This document shows positions 1 through 12,930 of a stretch of DNA of 64,000 nucleotides, in pieces (the first letter of the stretch is position 1; every line of letters begins with the position of its first letter). Position numbers and translations under genes: made by a program. The DNA is from Leclercia adecarboxylata (GTDB lineage Bacteria; Pseudomonadota; Gammaproteobacteria; Enterobacterales; Enterobacteriaceae): the NCBI RefSeq assembly GCF_006874705.1, contig NZ_CP035382.1, positions 496,001 through 560,000 on the forward strand, written 5' to 3'. The notes under the pieces are model-generated. The model was not told where the DNA came from. It made no database searches and saw nothing but the letters and a program-made list of their open reading frames with translations.

Positions 1-91
1 GAACCGTTAGTATTAATACGGGTCATAAAAGCAGTACGGCGTATCGCCCGTCTGGCGCTACCTCCACACTCTTCATAAAGGTTGTCTTATC

Positions 92-1009
92 TTGTCTCAA
101 TGCAAATTCACACTCACCCTTCTGCATCCCCGTTACTGGTTTACGTGGTTTGGTCTGGGTGTTCTGTGGCTGCTCGTACAACTTCCCTACCCGGTGCTGC
201 TCTGGTTGGGTGCCACCCTTGGTAGTCTCTCGCGTCGTTTTCTGAAACGTCGGGAATCCATTGGCCGCAGAAACCTCGAGCTCTGTTTTCCGGCCTTATC
301 GCCCGAAGAGCGCGAACATCTGATTACTGAAAACTTTAAATCCATCGGCATGGCGTTACTGGAAACGGGGATGGCCTGGTTCTGGCCGGACAAACGGGTA
401 CGCAAGTGGTTCGATGTCGAAGGTCTGGAAAATTTACAGCGTGCGCAGGCCAAAAACCGTGGAGTGATGGTGATCGGCGTGCACTTTATGTCGTTGGAAC
501 TGGGCGGTCGCGTGATGGGGCTGTGCCAGCCCATGATGGCCACCTATCGGCCGCACAACAGCGCGCTGATGGAGTGGGTACAGACCCGCGGTCGTATGCG
601 GTCTAATAAGGCGATGATCAGCCGTAATAATTTACGCGGACTGGTCAGCGCCCTGAAAAAAGGGGAAGCGGTATGGTTTGCCCCGGACCAGGATTATGGC
701 CGCAATGGCAGCAGCTTCGCCCCGTTCTTTGCGGTGAAAGATGTCGCGACGACTAACGGAACCTTCGTGATTTCACGCCTGTCCAAAGCCACGATGCTGA
801 CCGTCACAATGGTGAGAAAAACGGATAATAGCGGTTATCGCCTGTTTATCATGCCAGAACTGGAAAACTATCCGCAGGAAGAGGTTGCTGCCGCAGCCTG
901 GATCAATAAGGTGATCGAGAAAGAGATCATGCGTGCGCCAGAACAGTATCTGTGGGTGCATCGCCGCTTCAAAACTCGTCCCGAGGGCGAGGCGTCCCTC
1001 TATCGTTAA
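92..1009 (+). CDS. lpxP: Kdo2-lipid IVA palmitoleoyltransferase (cold-shock late acyltransferase)
   Basis: Inner-membrane acyltransferase that adds palmitoleate to the lipid A precursor in place of laurate during growth in the cold. The 305-residue protein has one N-terminal hydrophobic anchor (about residues 15-40) and the family's catalytic H-x4-E motif at H131/E136 (GVHFMSLE). It also has the RxxxR/PDQDYG block typical of HtrB/LpxP/LpxM proteins. The start is TTG: the E. coli protein begins with nearly the same residues (…QCKF), and no in-frame ATG fits. It is told from LpxL by closer recalled similarity to LpxP and by its neighbours ypdK/alaC, which flank lpxP in E. coli. A hairpin follows the stop. 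Confidence 0.93.
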   Translation: MSQCKFTLTLLHPRYWFTWFGLGVLWLLVQLPYPVLLWLGATLGSLSRRFLKRRESIGRRNLELCFPALSPEEREHLITENFKSIGMALLETGMAWFWPDKRVRKWFDVEGLENLQRAQAKNRGVMVIGVHFMSLELGGRVMGLCQPMMATYRPHNSALMEWVQTRGRMRSNKAMISRNNLRGLVSALKKGEAVWFAPDQDYGRNGSSFAPFFAVKDVATTNGTFVISRLSKATMLTVTMVRKTDNSGYRLFIMPELENYPQEEVAAAAWINKVIEKEIMRAPEQYLWVHRRFKTRPEGEASLYR

Positions 1010-1017
1010 GCCTCTGC

Positions 1018-1051
1018 CGAAGGTTAGTTTCGCCTTGAGACTAACCTTTTC
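1018..1051 (+). terminator. Rho-independent terminator after lpxP
   Basis: The arms AAGGTTAGTTTC (1020-1031) and GAGACTAACCTT (1037-1048) form a 12-bp stem with a five-base loop, followed by a short T tract, 10 nt after the lpxP stop. Confidence 0.7.
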
Positions 1052-1366
1052 AATCACCTGTAATCACCCCGCTTTATCGTTAGCACGCTATGTTGCTCAA
1101 GCGCGATTTATTACCCCACGAAATTAAACTGTCGCCGTTCCACGACACTCGTAAGTCGCGGAAATTATTTAAAAAAATGCATCTTGTCACCCCTGAAATT
1201 TAGGCGTACATTAGCGCCGTCTGGCAGCGGGAAGCGCAGAATTCTGAGCTGGAGTTGACGCCATAACGGGGATAATTCTCATTTCCGTCCTGGCCTGACT
1301 TCACCTCTCTATACTCAGTTGGACTCTGTATTTAATGCGTATCACGATATACGCGGAGCGATGAAC
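1052..1366. other. Intergenic region lpxP–ypdK
   Basis: About 315 bp with no convincing gene except ypdK at its end. An imperfect inverted repeat at 1138-1163 (TTCCACGAC / GTCGCGGAA, 8-nt loop) is followed by an AT-rich run. A TATACT hexamer at 1310-1315 could be a -10 for ypdK but lacks a good -35. No other structure was seen. Confidence 0.4.
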
Positions 1367-1441
1367 GTGAAATATTTCTTTATGGGTTTTTCGGTTATTG
1401 TGTTCGCCTGGGTCGGCACTTTTGCCCTGATGATGAACTGA
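1367..1441 (+). CDS. ypdK: Membrane microprotein YpdK
   Basis: A 24-residue, very hydrophobic peptide starting MKYFFMGFSV and ending FALMMN, almost certainly one transmembrane helix. It closely matches the 23-residue E. coli YpdK between lpxP and alaC, as recalled. The start is GTG, with GGAG at 1355-1358 eight nucleotides upstream. An in-frame ATG two codons earlier (1361) is only 2 nt from that Shine-Dalgarno sequence and is less likely. Function unknown. It ends just before a strong terminator shared with the convergent alaC. Conservation of the peptide and its position supports a real gene despite its size. Confidence 0.82.
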   Translation: MKYFFMGFSVIVFAWVGTFALMMN

Positions 1442-1458
1442 GCGAAGAAAATGCAGTT

Positions 1459-1492
1459 AAAAAAACAGGAGCCACTGGCTCCTGTTTTTTTT
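1459..1492. terminator. Bidirectional terminator between ypdK and alaC
   Basis: Stem ACAGGAGCC/GGCTCCTGT with a 3-nt loop, flanked by A and T runs on both sides. It can therefore stop ypdK on the plus strand and alaC on the minus strand. Confidence 0.9.
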
Positions 1493-1497
1493 GGCGC

Positions 1498-2739
1498 TTA
1501 CTGACCGGCCTGCTCTGGCGAGGTTTTTGTCGCCTGGGGCAACAGCCCGTCGGCACGGAACATGCTCTTGATCCCCCTCACCGCCTGACGAATACGGTCG
1601 CTATTCTCAATCAGCGCGAAACGCACGTGCGTATCGCCGTACTCGCCAAAGCCCACGCCCGGTGAGACGCAGACCTTCGCGTCCTGCAGCAGTTTCTTGG
1701 CGAACTCCAGCGAGCCCATTCCGGCGTAGGCGTCCGGGATTTTTGCCCAGACGTACATCGAGGCTTTCGGCATCTCGACCATCCAGCCCGCCTCATGCAG
1801 CCCTTTAACCAGCACATCGCGACGGCGTTTGTACTGGGCGGCGATATCTTTCACGCACTGCTGATCCCCTTCCAGGGCAGCAATGGCCGCCACCTGCAGC
1901 GGGGTAAAGGTGCCGTAGTCGTGATAGCTTTTAATGCGCGCCAGGGCGTTCACCAGCGTTTTGTTGCCGACCATAAAGCCGATACGCCAGCCCGCCATGT
2001 TGTAGCTTTTCGACAGGGTGAAGAACTCCACCGCCACGTCGCGTGCGCCGGGAACCTGCATAATCGACGGGGCTTTCCAGCCGTCATAGACGATATCGGC
2101 GTAGGCCAGGTCATGGACCACCAGCACATCGTAACGCTTCGCCAGGGCCACCACCTTTTCAAAGAAATCGAGTTCGACACACTGGGCGGTCGGGTTGGAG
2201 GGGAAACCGAGGATCATCATCTTCGGCTTCGGATAGCTTTCGCGGATAGCGCGTTCCAGCTCGTTGAAAAAGTCGACACCTTCCACCAGCGGCACGGAGC
2301 GTACCTGCGCGCCGGCAATGACCGCGCCGTAAATGTGGATCGGGTAGCTGGGGTTCGGCACCAGCACCGTGTCGCCATGATCCAGCGTCGCCAGCATCAG
2401 GTGCGCCAGCCCCTCTTTCGAGCCGATGGTAACGATGGCTTCGCTCTCGGGATCGATATCAACCTGATAGCGGTCCTGATACCAGCGCGAGATGGCACGG
2501 CGTAAACGCGGGATCCCTTTGGAGGTGGAGTAGCCATGCGTATCCGGGCGCTGGGCGACCGTGCAGAGTTTTTCCACGATATGCGGCGGCGTGGCGCCGT
2601 CCGGGTTGCCCATACTGAAATCAATAATGTCTTCGCCGCGCCGACGCGCAGCCATTTTCAGTTCAGCGGTAATATTAAACACATACGGGGGGAGACGATC
2701 GATACGCGAAAAACGGCGTTCAGGACTGGAATCAGCCAT
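1498..2739 (-). CDS. alaC: Glutamate–pyruvate aminotransferase AlaC
   Basis: Class I/II PLP aminotransferase making alanine from pyruvate and glutamate, one of the main alanine transaminases of enterics. 413 residues; E. coli AlaC has 412. The start was placed at the ATG giving [10 protein letters not shown], preceded by GAGGTAGGT; the open frame extends 35 codons further upstream without similarity. Visible features are the N-terminal PPYVF segment, the [12 protein letters not shown] substrate region, the HDLAYAD aspartate and the PLP lysine in [13 protein letters not shown]. The gene is divergent from ypdA, which is consistent with shared pyruvate physiology. Confidence 0.95.
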   Translation of the reverse strand: MADSSPERRFSRIDRLPPYVFNITAELKMAARRRGEDIIDFSMGNPDGATPPHIVEKLCTVAQRPDTHGYSTSKGIPRLRRAISRWYQDRYQVDIDPESEAIVTIGSKEGLAHLMLATLDHGDTVLVPNPSYPIHIYGAVIAGAQVRSVPLVEGVDFFNELERAIRESYPKPKMMILGFPSNPTAQCVELDFFEKVVALAKRYDVLVVHDLAYADIVYDGWKAPSIMQVPGARDVAVEFFTLSKSYNMAGWRIGFMVGNKTLVNALARIKSYHDYGTFTPLQVAAIAALEGDQQCVKDIAAQYKRRRDVLVKGLHEAGWMVEMPKASMYVWAKIPDAYAGMGSLEFAKKLLQDAKVCVSPGVGFGEYGDTHVRFALIENSDRIRQAVRGIKSMFRADGLLPQATKTSPEQAGQ

Positions 2740-2862
2740 ACCTACCTCAGATAACGTTAGCGCCCGGACCGTCCGAGCGACGTCGCCACGATGTGTGGCG
2801 TGCTTAGAAAATAACCTGAAAAAAATCGACTTGTCGAGAGGCAAAAATAAAAAAAACGTAGC

Positions 2863-2898
2863 GCTAAAACGGGAACACTGCTGCAGCTAAAACGGGAA
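2863..2898. repeat. 13-bp direct repeat upstream of alaC
   Basis: GCTAAAACGGGAA occurs at 2863-2875 and again at 2886-2898, a 23-bp period close to two helical turns. It lies 124-159 bp upstream of the alaC start, in the divergent alaC/ypdA region. It looks like a tandem operator; the cognate protein is not recognised. Confidence 0.55.
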
Positions 2899-2905
2899 GT
2901 GATAA

Positions 2906-2937
2906 TAAAAAGAGGCATCTCTGATGCCTTTTTCTTA
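2906..2937. terminator. Orphan bidirectional terminator between the divergent alaC and ypdA
   Basis: AGGCATC-TCT-GATGCCT flanked by AAAAAG on the left and TTTTTCTT on the right. Both flanking genes are transcribed away from this point, so it does not end an annotated gene. It may be an attenuator in a long alaC leader or the end of a small RNA. The rest of the 384-bp gap (2740-3123) holds no recognised gene. Confidence 0.6.
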
Positions 2938-3123
2938 ACATTTTAATATCAATGGATTTACGACTTTTGGGTGGTTTTTCTCACAAGTACAACTTTCAGG
3001 TGAACCTCAATTTATCCCCTTTGAACTGTATGGTTTATCCTCATTTCATAAATTCTACGGATGGCTGGTCATTGGGCGTCAGGTTTTTTATCATGGTTCT
3101 TTCCCGTTTTCCCAGGTTTACCC

Positions 3124-4821
3124 GTGCACGAAATATTCAATATGCTGCTGGCGGTCTTCGATCGCGCGGCATTAATGCTGATTTGCCTGTTCTTCCTGAT
3201 CCGTATCCGCCTGTTCCGCGAGCTGTTGCATAAATCAGCCCACTCGCCGCGCGAGCTGCTGGCGGTCACCGTCATCTTTTCGATGTTTGCCCTGTTCAGC
3301 ACCTGGTCCGGGGTGCCGGTGGAAGGCTCCCTGGTCAACGTGCGTATTATTGCCGTGATGTCAGGCGGGATCCTGTTTGGCCCCTGGGTGGGGATTATCA
3401 CCGGCGTCATCGCCGGGCTTCACCGTTACCTGATCGATATCGGCGGCGTGACGGCTGTTCCCTGCCTTATCACCTGCGTCATCGCGGGCGCGATGTCGGG
3501 CTGGATCAACCGCAAATTCCCCAAAAAGCAGCACTGGCGGGCGGGCATTATCGGCGGGATGGTCTGTGAAACGATGACCATGATTCTGGTGGTGGCCTGG
3601 GCGCCGACCGCCGAACTGGGGCTGGATATTGTGTCGAAAATCGGCATCCCGATGATCCTCGGCACTGTCTGCATCGGCTTTATCGTGCTGCTGGTGCAGA
3701 GCGTGGAGGGTGAAAAAGAGGCCAGCGCCGCCCGGCAGGCCAAGCTGGCGCTGGATATTGCCAATAAAACCCTGCCGCTGTTTCGCGATATTAATGCCGA
3801 ATCCCTGCGTCAGGTGTGCGACATCATCCGCAGCGATATTCACGCCGATGCGGTGGCCATTACCAATATTGACCGGGTGCTGGCCTACGTGGGCGTGGGC
3901 GAGCATAACTACCGGGATAATGACGATACCGTTAGCCCCACCACCCGACAGGCCATCAGCGACGGCAAAATCATCATCAAGAATAACGATGAAGCCCACC
4001 GCACCCCGGAGATCCACTCCATGCTGGTGATCCCGCTGTGGGAGAAAGGGATCGTCACCGGCACGCTAAAAATTTACTACTGCCACGCGCACCAGATCAC
4101 CTCATCCTTGCAGGAGATGGCGGTCGGGCTGTCGCAGATTATCTCCACCCAGCTGGAGGTGTCCCGTGCCGAGCAGCTGCGGGAGATGGCCAACAAAGCC
4201 GAGCTACGCGCCCTGCAGAGTAAAATTAATCCCCATTTCCTGTTCAACGCCCTGAACGCCATCTCCTCATCGATCCGCCTGAATCCGGACACCGCCCGTC
4301 AGCTGATCTTTAATCTGTCGCGCTACCTGCGCTACAACATTGAGCTGAAGGATGATGAGCAGATCGACATCAAAAAAGAGCTCTACCAGATTAAGGATTA
4401 CATCGCCATCGAGCAGGCGCGGTTTGGCGATAAGCTCACCGTCATCTATGACATAGATGAAGAGGTGAACTGTGTGATCCCGAGTTTGCTGATCCAGCCG
4501 CTGGTGGAGAACGCCATTGTCCACGGTATTCAGCCGCGTAAGGGTAAAGGCGTAGTGACGATAAGCGTGGCGGAGTGCGGTAACCGCGTGCGGGTGGCGG
4601 TACGCGACACCGGCCACGGTATCGATCCGAAAGTGATTGAGCGGGTGGAGTCGAACGAAATGCCCGGCAATAAAATTGGCCTGCTGAATGTTCACCACCG
4701 CGTGAAGTTGCTCTATGGTGAAGGGCTGCACATTCGCCGCCTTGAGCCGGGTACCGAGATCGCCTTTTATGTGCCTAATGAACGCTCCGCCGTTCATGCG
4801 CAGACGTTGTTATTGTCGTAG
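3124..4821 (+). CDS. ypdA: Pyruvate-sensing histidine kinase YpdA (LytS type)
   Basis: Sensor kinase of the YpdA/YpdB system, which in E. coli responds to external pyruvate and induces the transporter yhjX. 565 residues from a GTG start (AGG 7 nt upstream), giving the same N terminus as E. coli ([15 protein letters not shown]). The frame runs 21 codons further upstream without similarity. Order: 5TM-Lyt membrane sensor (about 1-200), GAF domain (about 220-360), His_kinase motif [15 protein letters not shown] (about 385-400), and HATPase with LVENAIVHG and DTGHGI. It is followed 11 bp later by ypdB. Unlike E. coli, no ypdC follows the pair. Confidence 0.95.
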   Translation: MHEIFNMLLAVFDRAALMLICLFFLIRIRLFRELLHKSAHSPRELLAVTVIFSMFALFSTWSGVPVEGSLVNVRIIAVMSGGILFGPWVGIITGVIAGLHRYLIDIGGVTAVPCLITCVIAGAMSGWINRKFPKKQHWRAGIIGGMVCETMTMILVVAWAPTAELGLDIVSKIGIPMILGTVCIGFIVLLVQSVEGEKEASAARQAKLALDIANKTLPLFRDINAESLRQVCDIIRSDIHADAVAITNIDRVLAYVGVGEHNYRDNDDTVSPTTRQAISDGKIIIKNNDEAHRTPEIHSMLVIPLWEKGIVTGTLKIYYCHAHQITSSLQEMAVGLSQIISTQLEVSRAEQLREMANKAELRALQSKINPHFLFNALNAISSSIRLNPDTARQLIFNLSRYLRYNIELKDDEQIDIKKELYQIKDYIAIEQARFGDKLTVIYDIDEEVNCVIPSLLIQPLVENAIVHGIQPRKGKGVVTISVAECGNRVRVAVRDTGHGIDPKVIERVESNEMPGNKIGLLNVHHRVKLLYGEGLHIRRLEPGTEIAFYVPNERSAVHAQTLLLS

Positions 4822-4832
4822 AGAGAGTGCCC

Positions 4833-5570
4833 ATGAAAGTCATCATTGTGGAAGATGAAATACTCGCTCAACAGGAGCTGAGCTGGCTTATCAAAGAACA
4901 TAGCCAGATGGAGATTGTCGGCACCTTTGAGGACGGGCTGGACGTGCTGAAATACCTTCAGCACAACAGGGTCGACGCCATATTTCTGGATATTAATATT
5001 CCGTCGCTGGACGGCGTGCTGCTGGCGCAAAACATCAGCCAGTTTGCCAGTAAGCCTTTTATCGTCTTTGTTACCGCATGGAAAGAGCATGCGGTGGAGG
5101 CGTTCGAGCTGGAAGCCTTCGACTATATTCTGAAGCCGTATCAGGAGTCGCGGATCGTCAGCATGCTGCAAAAGCTTGAGCAAGCCTGGCACCAGCAGTC
5201 GGGCGCGGGACAGGTCGCAGCCTCACCGGTAACGCGTGAAAACGACACCATCAATTTGATCAAGGACGAGCGCATCATCGTGACGCCGGTGGACGATATC
5301 TATTACGCCGAAGCGCATGAGAAGATGACGTTTGTCTATACCCGTCGCGAGTCGTTCGTGATGCCGATGAACATCACCGAGTTCTGCAGCAAGCTGCCGA
5401 CGAGCCATTTTTTCCGCTGCCACCGTTCGTTCTGCGTAAACCTGCACAAGATCCGCGAGATCGAGCCCTGGTTTAACAACACCTACATTTTGCGGCTGAA
5501 GGATCTGGATTTTCAGGTGCCGGTAAGTCGCAGCAAGGTGAAAGATTTTCGCCAGCTGATGCACCTGTGA
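4833..5570 (+). CDS. ypdB: LytTR response regulator YpdB
   Basis: Response regulator partner of YpdA. 245 residues: CheY-like receiver (about 1-120) with acidic EDE at 7-9, phospho-acceptor D in IFLDINIPS (about 53) and the FVTAWKEHA/LKPY blocks, then a LytTR DNA-binding domain (about 140-240, FFRCHRSFCVNL). ATG at 4833 was preferred over the in-frame GTG at 4827 because the GAGAGAG ribosome-binding site is then well spaced and the protein starts MKVIIVEDE as in E. coli. It ends 41 bp before the convergent glk stop. Confidence 0.95.
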   Translation: MKVIIVEDEILAQQELSWLIKEHSQMEIVGTFEDGLDVLKYLQHNRVDAIFLDINIPSLDGVLLAQNISQFASKPFIVFVTAWKEHAVEAFELEAFDYILKPYQESRIVSMLQKLEQAWHQQSGAGQVAASPVTRENDTINLIKDERIIVTPVDDIYYAEAHEKMTFVYTRRESFVMPMNITEFCSKLPTSHFFRCHRSFCVNLHKIREIEPWFNNTYILRLKDLDFQVPVSRSKVKDFRQLMHL

Positions 5571-5576
5571 AGGCGA

Positions 5577-5604
5577 TCCCCGGTGAACGGACGTTCACCG
5601 GGGA
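5577..5604. terminator. Strong hairpin between ypdB and glk
   Basis: A 13-bp GC-rich inverted repeat (arms 5577-5589 and 5592-5604, beginning TCCCCGGTGAACG) separates two convergent genes. It lacks a T tract, so its termination strength is uncertain. Confidence 0.5.
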
Positions 5605-5611
5605 GGAAGGA

Positions 5612-6577
5612 TTACAGCACCTGGCCGAGGGTCTGGCGCAGATGCGCCCCGGCACCCAGCAGGCCCGGGTTGTCATGCACGATCAGGTATACCGGGATGT
5701 CCCGAACGTAGTCGCGGAAGCGGCCCTTGTCTTCAAACCCGCCGCGGAAGCCGGAGGATTTAAAGAAGTCGAGGAAGCGCGGTACGATCCCACCCGCGAT
5801 GTAGACCCCGCCAAAGGTGCTCAGATTCAGCGCCAGGTTGCCGCCAAAACGCCCCATGATGACGCAGAACAGCGACAGCGCACGACGGCAGTCGGTGCAG
5901 CTATCTTCCAGCGCGCGTTCGGTTACGTCCTTCGGCTGCAGGTTTTCCGGCAGACGCCCGTCAGACTTGACGATTGCCCGGTAGAGATTCACCAGCCCCG
6001 GGCCCGAGAGCACGCGCTCCGCCGACACGTGGCCGAGCTCTGCGCGCAGCTCTTCGAGGATAATGCCCTCTTCTTCGCTGTTAGGCGCGAAATCCACGTG
6101 GCCGCCTTCGCCTGGCAGGCTGATCCAGCGCTTGTCGACGTGTACCAGATGCGAGACGCCAAGACCGGTGCCGGCACCGTAAACGGCGATCGGCTTACCT
6201 TCCACTGGCTGGGTACCGCCGAACTGGATCAGATGTTCCGGTTTTAACATCGGGATCGCCATCGACACCGCGGTAAAGTCGTTAATAATTTCCAGATGCG
6301 CAAAGCCAAGGTTGGCTTTCATCTCCGCCGTGGAAAACGCCCAGGTGTGGTTGGTCATCGCCACCCAGTCACCGGTAATCGGGCAGGCAATGGCGATACT
6401 GCCATCCTCAACGCTGACATCATGCTCGGTCAGATAGACACGAACCACCGCTTCAAGGCTGGGATAATCCAGCCCGGAATAGGTTTTGGCGCGGGAGATC
6501 TCCCCCGAGTTGACGTCACATAACGCCAGACGCGCGTTAGTGCCTCCTACATCACCTACCAAAGCATACTTTGTCAT
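5612..6577 (-). CDS. glk: Glucokinase
   Basis: Cytoplasmic ATP-dependent glucokinase that phosphorylates free glucose from disaccharide breakdown. 321 residues, the usual length of the proteobacterial enzyme. Motifs: phosphate-1 loop [12 protein letters not shown] near the N terminus, INDFTA (about 98-103, catalytic Asp), GAGTGLG, and zinc-free Glk-type E-G-GH ([11 protein letters not shown]). Starts [12 protein letters not shown]. It is convergent with ypdB and divergent from yfeO. A Cra-like site lies in the 204-bp upstream gap, in line with Cra repression of glk in E. coli. Confidence 0.96.
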   Translation of the reverse strand: MTKYALVGDVGGTNARLALCDVNSGEISRAKTYSGLDYPSLEAVVRVYLTEHDVSVEDGSIAIACPITGDWVAMTNHTWAFSTAEMKANLGFAHLEIINDFTAVSMAIPMLKPEHLIQFGGTQPVEGKPIAVYGAGTGLGVSHLVHVDKRWISLPGEGGHVDFAPNSEEEGIILEELRAELGHVSAERVLSGPGLVNLYRAIVKSDGRLPENLQPKDVTERALEDSCTDCRRALSLFCVIMGRFGGNLALNLSTFGGVYIAGGIVPRFLDFFKSSGFRGGFEDKGRFRDYVRDIPVYLIVHDNPGLLGAGAHLRQTLGQVL

Positions 6578-6697
6578 TCTTCTACTGCTCCGCTAAAGTC
6601 AAAATAACTCTTTGGCACACTCTAAATTCAAGGCCCGATAACAACAACGACCTGAATAAAAGCACCCCAGGATTATCGATCTTCGTCACAGATTCAC

Positions 6698-6711
6698 TTT
6701 ACCGTTTCAGC
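6698..6711 (-). promoter_or_regulatory. Candidate Cra (FruR) site upstream of glk
   Basis: Read on the minus strand the sequence is GCTGAAACGGTAAA. The left half matches the Cra consensus GCTGAAWCG exactly and the right half is degenerate. It lies 121 bp upstream of the glk start and 71 bp upstream of yfeO. The assignment leans on known Cra control of E. coli glk. Confidence 0.45.
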
Positions 6712-6781
6712 ACCATTTGCACTATTAGCATCAGTCTGAGCGTGCAAAGTAAAGACCGCCAATTTTTACAAGGAAATCATC

Positions 6782-8017
6782 ATGCTCCATCCGCGAGCCA
6801 GAACGATGCTGCTATTGGCCCCTCCCGCGCTGATTATTGGCGTCGCCTCCAGCCTGATTCTGATTGTGATTATGAAAGTCGCCTCAGTATTACAGTCAAT
6901 TCTGTGGACGTCACTGCCTTCCACGGTCGGCCTCAGCGCGAGCTCCCCGACCTGGGTGATTTTGACCCTGACCCTGACCGGTATCGCCGTAGGGCTGGTG
7001 ATCCGCTACAGCCCGGGCCACGCCGGGCCGGACCCGGCGACAGAACCGCTGATTGGCGCGCCGGTGGACGCCGCAGCCCTGCCCGGGCTGATTATCGCCC
7101 TGATTATCGGACTCGCGGGGGGCGTCAGCCTCGGGCCAGAGCATCCGGTGATGGCGGTGAATATCGCCCTCGCCGTTGCCGTGGGTTCGCGTGTCTTTCC
7201 CCGAGTTAACGCCCTGGACTGGACCATCCTCGCCTCGGCGGGCACCATAGGCGCGCTGTTCGGCACGCCCGTCGCAGCGGCCCTGATATTCTCCCAGACC
7301 CTGAGCGGCAACGCCGAGATCCCCCTCTGGGATCGCCTGTTCGCCCCGCTGCTGTCTGCGGCCGCCGGCGCTCTGACCACCAGCCTGTTTTTCCATCCCC
7401 ACTTCTCCTTGCCCCTCGCCCACTACAGCCAGATGCAGCTGGTGGATATTTTTAGCGGGGCGATTGTCGCCGCCATTGCCATCGCGCTGGGGATGGTGGC
7501 GGTCTGGTGTCTGCCGCGCCTGCACCGGCTGATGCATCGCCTGAAGCACCCGGTACTTATTCTTGGTGTGGGTGGGCTGATACTGGGGATCCTCGGTGCT
7601 ATCGGGGGCAACATTACGCTGTTCAAAGGACTGGATGAGATGCAGCAGATGGCGTTCGGCCAGCTGTTCAGCGTCTCAGATTATCTGCTCTTTGCGCTGA
7701 TCAAACTGGCGGCGCTGGTGGTGGCAGCGGCCTGCGGTTTTCGCGGGGGGCGCATTTTCCCGGCGGTCTTTATCGGCGTCGCCCTGGGGTTGATGCTGCA
7801 TGAGCACGTCGAGGCGGTACCGGCGGCGATCACCATCTCCTGTTCAATTCTGGGGCTGGTGCTGGTTGTTACCCGGGATGCCTGGCTGAGCCTGTTTATG
7901 GCGGCAGTGGTGGTGCCAGACACCACCCTGCTGCCATTGCTCTGTATCGTGATGCTGCCCGCCTGGCTGTTGCTGGCGGGCAGACCGATGATGATTGCCT
8001 GGCGCGAAGATAAGTAA
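6782..8017 (+). CDS. yfeO: CLC-family ion channel/transporter-like protein YfeO
   Basis: Polytopic inner-membrane protein of the voltage-gated chloride channel family, 411 residues (E. coli YfeO 418), with about ten hydrophobic segments. The family's GxxxGPE-type block is present as [10 protein letters not shown] (about 115-124), and the [15 protein letters not shown] block near 325 corresponds to the CLC GGIFxP region. The canonical GSGIP selectivity motif was not seen, as in other YfeO proteins. The start has AAGGA 8 nt upstream. The stop codon directly abuts the stop of the convergent ipdC with no spacer. Transported ion unknown. Confidence 0.88.
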   Translation: MLHPRARTMLLLAPPALIIGVASSLILIVIMKVASVLQSILWTSLPSTVGLSASSPTWVILTLTLTGIAVGLVIRYSPGHAGPDPATEPLIGAPVDAAALPGLIIALIIGLAGGVSLGPEHPVMAVNIALAVAVGSRVFPRVNALDWTILASAGTIGALFGTPVAAALIFSQTLSGNAEIPLWDRLFAPLLSAAAGALTTSLFFHPHFSLPLAHYSQMQLVDIFSGAIVAAIAIALGMVAVWCLPRLHRLMHRLKHPVLILGVGGLILGILGAIGGNITLFKGLDEMQQMAFGQLFSVSDYLLFALIKLAALVVAAACGFRGGRIFPAVFIGVALGLMLHEHVEAVPAAITISCSILGLVLVVTRDAWLSLFMAAVVVPDTTLLPLLCIVMLPAWLLLAGRPMMIAWREDK

Positions 8018-10855
<2,838 letters not shown>

Positions 10856-10857
10856 AA

Positions 10858-10880
10858 GCACTTTTAGCAAAAAGTGCTAT
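10858..10880 (+). terminator. Hairpin after akr
   Basis: AGCACTTTT-AGC-AAAAAGTGCT forms a 9-bp stem starting just after the akr stop. There is no T tract on the plus strand, so it is a weak terminator candidate. Confidence 0.4.
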
Positions 10881-10981
10881 GCCTTCTGAATTAGGAGTTA
10901 AAGCGATTATCCGGGGCTTTACCGCCCCTTAATATTGCGTTAACAAGCCGATTACGGCTCCGATCGTGAAGGAGAATAATA

Positions 10982-11311
10982 ATGTTCAGGTCCCTGATTC
11001 TGGCAGCAGTATTAATGGCTTCAGCTCCGCTGGTCGCTAATGCTGGCGAAATCACCCTGTTGCCATCAGTAAAATTACAAATTGGCGATCGCGATAATTA
11101 CGGTAACTACTGGGACGGTGGCGGCTGGCGTGACCGCGGCTACTGGCATCGTAATTATGAATGGCGTGGCAAACGCTGGCACAAACATGACAACGGCTAC
11201 CATCGTGGCTGGGATAAACGTAACGCCTATGAGCGCGGCTACCGCGAAGGCTGGCGGGATCGTGATGACCATCGCGGCCGCAAAGGTCACGGACACGGTC
11301 ATCGTCACTAA
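10982..11311 (+). CDS. ypeC: Secreted basic His/Arg/Trp-rich protein YpeC (DUF2502)
   Basis: 109 residues with a cleavable signal peptide ([24 protein letters not shown]), so periplasmic. The mature part is unusual: after [15 protein letters not shown] it is dominated by Arg, His, Trp, Tyr and Gly ([22 protein letters not shown]) and ends in GHGHGHRH. The family is DUF2502, E. coli YpeC (108 aa, as recalled), with no settled function. The histidine-rich tail and position beside mntH make a metal or envelope-stress role conceivable, but that is inference. The ribosome-binding site AAGGAG lies upstream. Terminates at a hairpin shared with mntH. Confidence 0.88.
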   Translation: MFRSLILAAVLMASAPLVANAGEITLLPSVKLQIGDRDNYGNYWDGGGWRDRGYWHRNYEWRGKRWHKHDNGYHRGWDKRNAYERGYREGWRDRDDHRGRKGHGHGHRH

Positions 11312-11314
11312 TAT

Positions 11315-12772
<1,458 letters not shown>

Positions 12773-12800
12773 TTAATTCATTTACACAACATAACGAAAA

Positions 12801-12816
12801 TGTATCGTATGTCACT
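12801..12816 (+). promoter_or_regulatory. Upstream CRP-like site of nupC
   Basis: TGTAT-CGTATG-TCACT matches the CRP motif TGTGA-N6-TCACA at 7 of 10 positions. Its centre lies 49 bp upstream of the second CRP-like site and about 90 bp upstream of the inferred start of transcription. Confidence 0.5.
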
Positions 12817-12849
12817 ATTTTTGAGTCTCGTCACAGGACGTGACTATAG

Positions 12850-12891
12850 TGTGGCTTTGATCTCGTTTTCTTTACGCTTGTTTCATAGAAT
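12850..12891 (+). promoter_or_regulatory. nupC promoter with class II CRP-like site
   Basis: TGTGG-CTTTGA-TCTCG (12850-12865, 7/10 to CRP) is followed by a TAGAAT -10 at 12886-12891. This puts the site near -41. Two CRP-like sites about 50 bp apart is the layout of CytR-repressed nucleoside genes, in line with E. coli nupC. The gap between the sites is where CytR would bind. Confidence 0.55.
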
Positions 12892-12930
12892 GTGCAGCGA
12901 AATTAAACCTGCCTCATATTTGGAGCAAAT

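Noticed and set aside
2952-3233. 93-codon plus-strand frame upstream of and overlapping ypdA
   Set aside because: Starts in the A/T-rich leader and continues in a different frame inside ypdA; the ypdA GTG start with its ribosome-binding site explains the region better.
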